Shown: positions 14,950 through 22,222 of the stretch, one piece after another
Numbering within the stretch: the stretch's first letter is position 1
Layout of the letters: every line of letters begins with the position of its first letter
Source of the DNA: Verrucomicrobiota bacterium
GTDB lineage: Bacteria; Verrucomicrobiota; Verrucomicrobiia; Limisphaerales; BJHT01
DNA: 38,403 nucleotides
Reading direction: 5' to 3'
Assembly (NCBI GenBank): GCA_014193395.1
Contig: BJHT01000028.1
Span: 1-38,403, forward strand
The notes under the pieces: model-generated
Seen by the model: only the letters and a program-made list of their open reading frames with translations
Database searches by the model: none
Told to the model about the DNA's origin: nothing
Program-made: the position numbers and the translations under genes

Positions 14950-17060
14950 GTGACCTTTCCGTAAACACCGCGTTGCAGTTCCACACGCGGGCTTCGCACC
15001 AGCGGACTGGTGCCCATTTCCGCGTGGCGGTTTTCCAATAAGTTTTGTCCGACAATTTCCACCTCGAGGTTCTTGCGCGCCCGCCAGGCGAGCCGCGCAT
15101 CCAATGAAACGTAATTCGCCACCGTGGGCGTGAAGCCCGGCAAGCCGTCCACATACCGGCCGCTCAGGTCGAATTCCCAGGTGCGCGAGAGATTCCACAG
15201 CGACTGCAGGAAGACCTGCTGCTGCGGGCTTTGGCCTTCGATTATCTCCGCGCCCGGGGCGACCCCGGCGCCGCGATGGAGATGCAGCTTGAGGAGCGTG
15301 TAGGCGCCGCGCAACCGCCACGAGTCGGCGATCTGCCAGGTGGCGCCGATCTCGCCACCCTGGGAATCGCCGGTCATCCGATTGAAGCGCGTGAGCGGTT
15401 GGATGACCGTGCCGGTGGAGTTGGTGTACCGCGCCCCGGCCACGACGGTATTGAGGTTGCGATAGTCGTTGTAGAAAACGGCCGTGTCGAAGGAAAGCTT
15501 GTCCACCGGTTGGAAACGATAGCCCAGCTCGAACGAAAGGAGTTCCTCCGAGCCCAGGCCTTGATTGGGCAGGAAGCGGTTGAAGACGGGGCCGGGCGCG
15601 GGCAGGCTGCCGATCTGGATGTCGTTTTCCAGCAGGGAGGGTGTCTTGACCGCGCGCGAAACGGCGAACCACACGGACTGCCGACGGCTCGGCATCCACA
15701 GCAGGCGGGCCGTGGGCTGCACTTCCAATCCGGTGAAGTCGTTGTGCTCGAAGCGCGATCCCAGCGTGAGCACCAAGCGGTCCGGCACCAAGGTGATTTC
15801 ATTGTTCACGAACAGGCTGAAGATTTGCGTGTCGCGCTGGGTGGACGGAGGCCCGATGGCGAACCCGTTGTCGGCGGCGCTCCCGGCAAAGCCGAGTTTG
15901 TTCAACCGGTAGCCCGCTCCATACACGAGTTTCCAGCGCTCCAGCGGCAGCAACTGATGCTGGAAATCGAGATCGAAGGTGTTGATGTCGAACGCGAATA
16001 GTTTCTGGGTGGAATGCCGCTCGAACCGATCCCAGTAGGCCTGCAGGCTCCAGCGCGAATCGGCCGACAGCTCGCGGCTCCAGCGGCCCACCACATTCCC
16101 GCCAGTGGTGACTTCGTCCTCGATGTTGATGAACTGGAACGGCGGCGCGTTGGTGATCGGCCGCGTGTCGCGCCGCCCGGCGACACTCCGGAAAAAGTCG
16201 CCCTGCAACGTGAGGGCGTTCGGTCCCAGCGCCGGCCAGTCCATGCGAAAACCACCGCGCGTCGAGTGCCAGCCGTCATTCGGTGAGCCGTCCGAACTGA
16301 ACCCCTCGTCGCGTGTGAAGCCCTTGCCATACACCCGGAAGAACGAATTCTCGCCGAGCTTGCCGCCGTAGCGGAAGCCGCCAAACGCCTGCTCTTCCGT
16401 GCCGCCGCCGCCCGTGAGCAGACCGCCCTGCGTGTCCTTCGCTGATTTGGTGATGATGTTGATCACGCCGTTGACCCCGTTGGCACCCCACAGGCTCGCG
16501 CCGGGGCCGCGGATCACTTCGATCCGCTCGATGTCTTCCAAGGTGTAATCCACGCTGTCCCAATACACGCCGGCATTGATCGGGTTGTAGAGCGTGCGGC
16601 CGTCGATCTGCACGAGTTGCTTGCCGACGAACCGGTCATTGAACCCGCGCGAACTCACCGCCCATTTGTTCGCGTCGATCCGCGCCACGTCCATGCCCGG
16701 CACCATGCGGAATAATTCCGGAATCGTCGTGGCCCCCGAACGCCGGATCATCTCGGGCGTGATGACCGTGATCGCCGCGGCCGACTGTTGCACCGTGCTG
16801 TCCTGCCGCGAGACGGTGGTGACTTTGACCCTGCCGAGATCTTCCAGCGACAGATCGGCCACCGTCGCGCGCGCCGTGCCCGCCGGGGCTGGCTCCGCCG
16901 CACGGACCACGGCGAGCGGCCCGGACAACATCGCGGCGCAGAGCAGCGCGAGCGCCGCCGACCTGCGACAGCGTGGCGCGCCAGCTTGCCCGGTGCGCAA
17001 GTTCAACGGCTGCCTGAGCGAACCCCGCCGGGCCGCACTGATTTGAGTTAGAATCGCCAT
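14937..17060 (-). CDS. TonB-dependent outer-membrane receptor (second in operon)
   Basis: A 707-residue receptor with a signal sequence (AALALLCAAMLSGPLAVVRA). The plug domain starts at LSLEDLGRVKVTTVSRQ and includes AAITVITPEMIRRSG, ELFRMVPGMDVARID and IERIEVIRGPGASLWGANGV, followed by GVINIITKSAKDTQGG. A 22-strand-type barrel ends in the aromatic terminus GKVTWRF. The substrate is not predictable; this receptor class is often annotated for iron complexes or vitamins, without proof here. ATG at 17060 overlaps the upstream receptor gene by 13 bases and is preceded by GGAAAGG. It is clearly paralogous to the upstream receptor (17048-19063). Linkage to YfiR and a sensor kinase suggests a role in sensing as well as, or instead of, uptake. 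Confidence 0.93.
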   Translation of the reverse strand: MAILTQISAARRGSLRQPLNLRTGQAGAPRCRRSAALALLCAAMLSGPLAVVRAAEPAPAGTARATVADLSLEDLGRVKVTTVSRQDSTVQQSAAAITVITPEMIRRSGATTIPELFRMVPGMDVARIDANKWAVSSRGFNDRFVGKQLVQIDGRTLYNPINAGVYWDSVDYTLEDIERIEVIRGPGASLWGANGVNGVINIITKSAKDTQGGLLTGGGGTEEQAFGGFRYGGKLGENSFFRVYGKGFTRDEGFSSDGSPNDGWHSTRGGFRMDWPALGPNALTLQGDFFRSVAGRRDTRPITNAPPFQFINIEDEVTTGGNVVGRWSRELSADSRWSLQAYWDRFERHSTQKLFAFDINTFDLDFQHQLLPLERWKLVYGAGYRLNKLGFAGSAADNGFAIGPPSTQRDTQIFSLFVNNEITLVPDRLVLTLGSRFEHNDFTGLEVQPTARLLWMPSRRQSVWFAVSRAVKTPSLLENDIQIGSLPAPGPVFNRFLPNQGLGSEELLSFELGYRFQPVDKLSFDTAVFYNDYRNLNTVVAGARYTNSTGTVIQPLTRFNRMTGDSQGGEIGATWQIADSWRLRGAYTLLKLHLHRGAGVAPGAEIIEGQSPQQQVFLQSLWNLSRTWEFDLSGRYVDGLPGFTPTVANYVSLDARLAWRARKNLEVEIVGQNLLENRHAEMGTSPLVRSPRVELQRGVYGKVTWRF

Positions 17061-19063
17061 GTTACCTTTCCATAAACACCGCGCTGGATTTCGCGCGGCT
17101 GGCCCAAGGTGCCGAACGCGCCCGGCAAAAATTCCGAATGCCGTCGGTCGAGCAGATTTTGACCGGTGAGCGCCAGTTCGAGATTCCGGCTCGGACGCCA
17201 GGCTAGGCGCAGGTCCAGTTGGAGGTAGGCCGGGATATCCAAGGATCCCGCCACGCTGTCGAGCCGGTCCACGTAGCGCAGGACGGCATCGAAGTTCACC
17301 GCGCGGGAGAGATCCCACGAGGATTGCACCGTGGCCTGATGCTTCGGATTGCGGCCTTCGTCGCGCAACACACTGTTGGCGTCGTTCCCGCCGACCGCGT
17401 TGTGGAGCTGCGTCTCAAGGTGGCTGTAGCTGCCCTGGAGCCGCCACCACGCGGTGGGCCGCCAGGTCACGCTGACTTCGCCGCCGTACGTCTCGCCATT
17501 GATCTTCTGGTCCCGCATCGTCACGCCGGGAGCGATGGTTTCCACACTGCGCAACCGGCGGTAGTCGCTATAGAACACCGCCAAATCAAAGGAAAATCGC
17601 TCGTGGAGCTGGGCGCGGTAGCCCAGCTCGTACGACAGCACTTCCTCGGGATCCAGATTCCGATTGGGGCTGAACGTGGTTTTCCCGGCGGGCGTGGTGA
17701 TCCGCAAATCCTCGTCGGCCCGCGACGGCGTGCGCAGCGCCCGGGACACGGAGGTCCACACCGTCTGGCGGTCCGTCGGGGTCCATTTCAGGCGCGCGGT
17801 CGGCTGATAATCCGCGCCGCTGAAACTGTAGTACTCGAACTGCGATCCCAGTGTGAGCGTGAGCCGCTCGGGGAACAGGGTGATGTCATCCCGTACGAAC
17901 AGCCGCCCCAAATGGATGCTCCGATGCCGGGCATCGAACGACAGCGGCGCCGCGAAAACCACATCATCCAACGTGAGCCGGTACCCGCCACCCCACGTCA
18001 ACGCGTGCCGCTCCCCCAGCGGGACGCGATGCTGCAGGTCCACATCAAAGGTCTCCAGCCGCTCGCGCTGCGTGAAAACGCGCCGCTCCGTGTGATCGAA
18101 ATAAGTCTGCACCGTGAAGTCCGAGTCCGCCCCGAGGATCCGCGTCCACCGGCCCAGCAGATTGGCCGTCACATGCTTGATGGTGTCGCCCACGATGTTG
18201 GTGGTGCCAAACGGAACAAAAAGCTCGCGCGGCTCGCCGGCCCCGAGGTCGCCCTGCACCGTGAAGCGGGTCTCGCCCGCCCGCTCGCCATCCACCCGAA
18301 ATCCGCCACACACCTGCGACCACGAATCCTCCGAAGTCGTACCGTTTGGAAACTTCGTGTCACCCTGCGCCTGCCCCTTGGCATACAGGCGATAGAACAC
18401 GTCGTCCGCCAGTTTCCCGCCGTAGCGCACCGTCCCGAAGCCCTGCTCTTCGGTTCCCCAACCGCCGCTGATCAGCGTGCCCTGGGTGTCCTTTGCATTC
18501 TTCGTGATGATGTTGATCACGCCGTTGGCCGCATTCGCACCCCACAACGCCGCCGTCGGCCCGCGCACAACTTCGATGCGCTCGATGTCCTCCAACGCCG
18601 TGTCCTGCTGATCCCACCGCACGCCGGAAAACAGCGGCGAATACACCGCGCGCCCGTCCATCATCACCAGCAGTTTGTTGGAGAATTCCTGGTTGAAGCC
18701 GCGCACGCCGATCGCCCACCGGTGGGAGTCGATCCGCGCCACATTCACCCCCGGAGCCAGCCGCAACGCCTCCGGAATGCTCGTCACGCCCGAGCGCCGG
18801 CTGTCCTCCTGCGTGATCACATACACCGCCGCCGGCGAATCCTGCACCGTCGCCTCGCTGCGCGAAACGGTGGTGACCTTGATCTGTCCCAATTCCTCCA
18901 AATCCAGCTTCCCCAGATCCCGCTCTTTTGGCGGCACCGGCTTCAATTCCTCCGCGCCCACCGCCGCCACGATGGCGAGCACTCCAAGGGTGACGGCGAC
19001 ACGCCAACACTCTGCGGGCCGGCCCTGAGGGCGGGAATTGGGGATCAACGACTTCGTGTTCAT
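17048..19063 (-). CDS. TonB-dependent outer-membrane receptor (first in operon)
   Basis: A 671-residue receptor with an N-terminal signal (VAVTLGVLAIVAAVGA). The plug domain begins at LDLEELGQIKVTTVSRSEAT and contains YVITQEDSRRSG, EALRLAPGVNVARIDSHRW and IERIEVVRGPTAALWGANAA, with GVINIITKNAKDTQGT. The beta-barrel ends in GKVTWRF, identical to the C-terminus of the next receptor. The start at 19063 has a good ribosome site, AAGGAAGT at 19068-19075. It is the first gene of a six-gene minus-strand operon (receptor, receptor, YfiR, hybrid kinase, Hpt, receiver). No riboswitch or operator could be recognised in the upstream region. Confidence 0.93.
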   Translation of the reverse strand: MNTKSLIPNSRPQGRPAECWRVAVTLGVLAIVAAVGAEELKPVPPKERDLGKLDLEELGQIKVTTVSRSEATVQDSPAAVYVITQEDSRRSGVTSIPEALRLAPGVNVARIDSHRWAIGVRGFNQEFSNKLLVMMDGRAVYSPLFSGVRWDQQDTALEDIERIEVVRGPTAALWGANAANGVINIITKNAKDTQGTLISGGWGTEEQGFGTVRYGGKLADDVFYRLYAKGQAQGDTKFPNGTTSEDSWSQVCGGFRVDGERAGETRFTVQGDLGAGEPRELFVPFGTTNIVGDTIKHVTANLLGRWTRILGADSDFTVQTYFDHTERRVFTQRERLETFDVDLQHRVPLGERHALTWGGGYRLTLDDVVFAAPLSFDARHRSIHLGRLFVRDDITLFPERLTLTLGSQFEYYSFSGADYQPTARLKWTPTDRQTVWTSVSRALRTPSRADEDLRITTPAGKTTFSPNRNLDPEEVLSYELGYRAQLHERFSFDLAVFYSDYRRLRSVETIAPGVTMRDQKINGETYGGEVSVTWRPTAWWRLQGSYSHLETQLHNAVGGNDANSVLRDEGRNPKHQATVQSSWDLSRAVNFDAVLRYVDRLDSVAGSLDIPAYLQLDLRLAWRPSRNLELALTGQNLLDRRHSEFLPGAFGTLGQPREIQRGVYGKVTWRF

Positions 19064-20163
19064 ATCGACTTCCTTTGCAGGTCGCCCCGCTGGGCCACGT
19101 GGTTTGCCAAATCTCGACGCCGGGTGCTGCGGACCCGGCAGGTGTCCGCGGAGTGTTCCGACAGGGAACCGCAGCGCAACACCGCGCAGCGAAAGTAAAA
19201 TGGAGAGCCAGTGCGAACCTCCGGGAAGCTGCGCGCCATCTCACCTCCCGCCTCGCGAACACGCCGTCCTTCCGGGATCGAAGGCTCATACGCCCTTCGA
19301 TTTCGCGCCGCGCTCCGTTTCATCCCCGTGCTCATACAGTCGCCCAATCTTCTCCGACCACAGCCTGGTTGGCTGGAAATTGGCTTAGGTATTCGGTGAA
19401 TTGGCTCGCCCTCAGACTAGGTGCCGGTTTTGGAAAACGCCAGCGTTTTCGTCGGCGCGACGCGGGTGCAAGTTGACTCAGACTAAATGTTGCGAAGGCG
19501 GGGAGTTGGACGAGGCGTCCGACGAGACGTGGACTCACATTCGTGGTTACCCAAGTCACGAACATGAGTCTGTCTGCCAAACGGGAGTCCTTGGCTCGCA
19601 GTCACGGCCGCTATCAGCGCTCCTCTGCGCCTTGCCCATCTCTGCGGAATTTTCGGTCACCCCAATCCCGTCGCCTTCTTGTCCGGAAGCAAATCCAAAT
19701 ACGTGGCCGAGATTGGAAGAGGACCCCGCGAAGCTCGGCCGGCGGATGGTGCGTTGCGCGAAGCGGCTCGCAACTCCAATTCCATCAGCCTGGCCTGAGT
19801 GATCGTTCCGCCATGAATGCCGCGCCCCCGGGCCACGAACCGCGCGCGAGCGCAGCGCAACCACTGTCCACTTTCCCATCCGTGGTCGCCTTGATGCTGC
19901 GGGACCGTTCGGTGGTTCCTGAGCCAAACGCCCCTCCCAAATTGCTATCGAGCGCTCCGCAATAATTGGCTGCACCGCCCCCCGAGTACCGACCAGCGGG
20001 CACCGACGACTCGGCTTCGCAGGCGTCAGTCCTCAACGACTGCGGGCGTCGGAGCTCGTCGGCGGCAGCGCCACTCGCCTGCCCTCGACGATGCGCTTGC
20101 TTGTCAGGGCCAGTTTCCGGGGCGGGTTGAATAAAGGCCCCGCTTCGCAATCGAACGCGGCCC
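19064..20163. other. Gene-free 1.1-kb divergent intergenic region
   Basis: No reading frame here has convincing protein character; several overlapping frames of 60-180 codons in mixed directions look like chance. The stretch must contain the promoters for the minus-strand receptor operon and the plus-strand GDSL hydrolase gene. I could not identify -35/-10 pairs, a cobalamin or c-di-GMP riboswitch, or any tRNA. It may include decayed genes. Confidence 0.5.
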
Positions 20164-21456
20164 ATGACCAAAATGTTTTGTCTCCCGCTGCTCACCGGCT
20201 CGCTGCTCGCGGGCCTGCTCACCTCGCCAACCATCGCCGTCCACGCGGCCAACGCGCTGCCGCCCGATGCCCGCGTCGCCATTATTGGCGATTCGATCAC
20301 CGAGCAGAAGCTGTACAGCAAATTCATGGAGGCCTATCTCGTGGCCAGCACCGGACGGAGGGACATCAAGGTGTTCCAGTTTGGCTGGGGCGGCGAGACG
20401 GCGGGTGGTTTCGCCGGACGGTTGGAGAATGACCTCGCGGCGTTTCAGCCCACGGTCGCCACGACGTGCTACGGCATGAACGATGGCGGCTACCGGCCGT
20501 TTGATGAAGGCGTTGGCAAGAACTACGAGAACAACATGCGCACGGTGGTCAAGAAGCTCGCGGCCGTCGGCGTGAAGCACATCGTCGTCGGCAGCCCCGG
20601 CGCGGTGGACACAAAATTCTTCGGCGCGCGCACGAGCTTCCCGCCCGGCAAATCCGCCGACGGCTACAACCACAGCCTCGCCCAGCTCGGCGTCATCGGC
20701 AGCAAGCTCGCCAAGGAAATCAACCAGACCTACGCGGATGTCCACAGCCCGATGATCGACGCGATGACCAAGGCCAAGGCCGCGCTCGGCGAAAGCTACG
20801 ATGTGTGCGGCAAGGACGGTTTCCATCCCGGCCCCAACGGGCATCTCATCATGGCCTACGCCTTCCTCAAGGCCCTCGGCGTGGACGGCAGCATCGGTGA
20901 GATCACCGTCGATCTCAGCGGCGAAACCACGGCCACGGGTGGTCACAAGGTGCTCGGCAAGTCTGGCGCGGGCGTGGAGATCGAGAGCAGCCGCTATCCG
21001 TTTTGCTTCGACGCCGACCCGAAGAATTCGGGCAGCACCCGCAGCATCACGCCGTTCTTTCCGTTCAACCAGGATTTGAACCGCTTCACGCTCAAGGTGA
21101 AAAACCTCACCGCCGCCAAGGCCAAGGTGACGTGGGGCAAGGTGACGAGAGAGTTCAGCAAGGAGCAGCTCGAGGCGGGCGTGAATCTCGCCGCGGAATT
21201 TCCGAGCACGCCGTTTGACGAAGCGTTCGGCAAAGTGCTTGGAGCGGTCGCCAACAAGCAGAACTTTTAAACGACGATGATCACGGGCGTCATCACCGGC
21301 TTCCGCAATCTCCCGGCGGAAGTGAAAGGCGACGCCGAGACGGCCGCCGCGCTCGCCGTCATCCGCAAGCGCCTTGGCGCGCGGCAGGAAGCGCTCGACG
21401 CCGAGGTGCGCGCGGCCCTTGTGCCCGTGAAGCATACGATCACGGTCGCGAAGTGA
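20164..21456 (+). pseudogene. SGNH/GDSL hydrolase split by an in-frame stop codon
   Basis: The open part (20164-21270) encodes 368 residues. A signal peptide (FCLPLLTGSLLAGLL) is followed by SGNH blocks: IIGDSITEQ (nucleophile Ser), FGWGGETAGGF, CYGMNDGGY and DGFHPGPNGHLIMAYAFLKAL, with the catalytic Asp/His in DGFHP. Translation stops at TAA 21268-21270 after KQNF. The same frame then continues for 61 further codons to TGA 21454-21456: TTMITGVITGFRNLPAEVKG, ending in VPVKHTITVAK. From memory, homologues of this verrucomicrobial/planctomycete esterase class run on through such a segment with Glu-Thr near the junction. A single G-to-T change (GAA to TAA) would explain the stop. The catalytic core is intact, so the truncated enzyme could still work. 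Confidence 0.7.
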
Positions 21457-21538
21457 GGTCGGTGGAGTCGCGAGTTGACCACGAACGGCGTTTTCCGAGC
21501 CCCTTGACGATGCGCACGCTTTCACGGACGCTTTGGCC

Positions 21539-21781
21539 ATGACCTCACTTCCCGTCACACAAGCCCGCTCCAAGCTCTATCAACTCCTCGATGAGGCCGC
21601 GGATTCTCACGAACCCATTCAGATCACCGGCAAGCGTTCCAATGCTGTGCTCGTGTCGGAGGATGATTGGCACAGCATCCAAGAGACTCTCTACCTCGTC
21701 TCGATTCCCGGTATGCGCGACTCCATCCGCAAGGGCATGGCCGAACCGCTCAGCAAAACCTCCACCAAACCAGGCTGGTGA
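21539..21781 (+). CDS. Phd/YefM family antitoxin of a YoeB-type module
   Basis: An 80-residue antitoxin: MTSLPVTQARSKLYQLLDEA, then PIQITGKRSNAVLVSEDDWHSIQETLYL, the classic YefM pattern of N-terminal repressor fold and toxin-binding helix. It would repress its own operon and neutralise the toxin encoded immediately downstream. Its stop codon overlaps the toxin's GTG start (21778), a usual arrangement that keeps antitoxin translation ahead. ATG at 21539 is preferred over a TTG two codons upstream. Confidence 0.92.
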   Translation: MTSLPVTQARSKLYQLLDEAADSHEPIQITGKRSNAVLVSEDDWHSIQETLYLVSIPGMRDSIRKGMAEPLSKTSTKPGW

Positions 21782-22041
21782 GTTGGTCCGTCGTTTTTAC
21801 CAAACAAGCGCAGAAGGACGCCAAGAAGCTTGCGTCCTCCAACCTCAGACCACAGGCGCAACGTCTTCTCGACATCATCGCAAAGAACCCGTTTCAGACC
21901 CCGCCGCCCTACGAAAAGCTCATTGGAGATTTGGCTGGCGCATATTCCCGTCGCATCAACATTCAGCACCGCTTGGTCTATCAGGTCTATGATGCCGAAC
22001 GCACCATCAAGGTCGTCCGGATGTGGACTCACTACGAATGA
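21778..22041 (+). CDS. YoeB/Txe family mRNA-interferase toxin
   Basis: An 87-residue RelE-superfamily toxin starting from GTG: WSVVFTKQAQKDAKKL, then PYEKLIGDLAGAYSRRINIQHRLVYQVYD, ending VVRMWTHYE. These match the YoeB/Txe pattern, including the SRRINxxHRLVY block and the C-terminal His-Tyr. Known members cleave mRNA at the ribosomal A site; that activity is inferred from family. It overlaps the antitoxin gene by four bases. The alternative ATG upstream in this frame lies inside the antitoxin gene and would add a shadow-derived N-terminus, so the GTG start is chosen. Confidence 0.93.
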   Translation: MSWSVVFTKQAQKDAKKLASSNLRPQAQRLLDIIAKNPFQTPPPYEKLIGDLAGAYSRRINIQHRLVYQVYDAERTIKVVRMWTHYE

Positions 22042-22172
22042 GCCGAAGCCAGACCGTGCGCTGCAGCAACGGCGGCGGGCCGTCGCGGCTGCAACCAGCG
22101 CGCCTCGTGGCCGCCGTCGCTGAGCCTGGGTTGGTGACCATTGCGTAGTAGCATCGCCAATTCCGTTTTCGC

Positions 22173-22212
22173 GCCGCACCTGAGTAGGTTTCAGGTGCGG
22201 CAAGTCGTTTTT
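22173..22212 (+). terminator. Probable intrinsic terminator after the toxin gene
   Basis: A perfect 11-bp stem (22173-22183 with 22191-22201, GCCGCACCTGA) with a 7-nt loop, followed after six bases by five Ts (22208-22212). It lies between the YoeB stop and the second DUF1592 gene and would separate the two transcription units. The short distance to the T-run makes it good but not ideal. Confidence 0.65.
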
Positions 22213-22222
22213 AACTCAGAGC

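Noticed and set aside
19064-19500. Possible cobalamin or c-di-GMP riboswitch before the TonB receptor operon
   Set aside because: I looked for the conserved boxes on the minus strand and found no convincing match; a covariance-model scan would decide.
19332-19580. 82-codon minus-strand frame upstream of the receptor operon
   Set aside because: No domain, signal or conserved motif is visible and competing frames are equally open; left as unannotated intergenic sequence.
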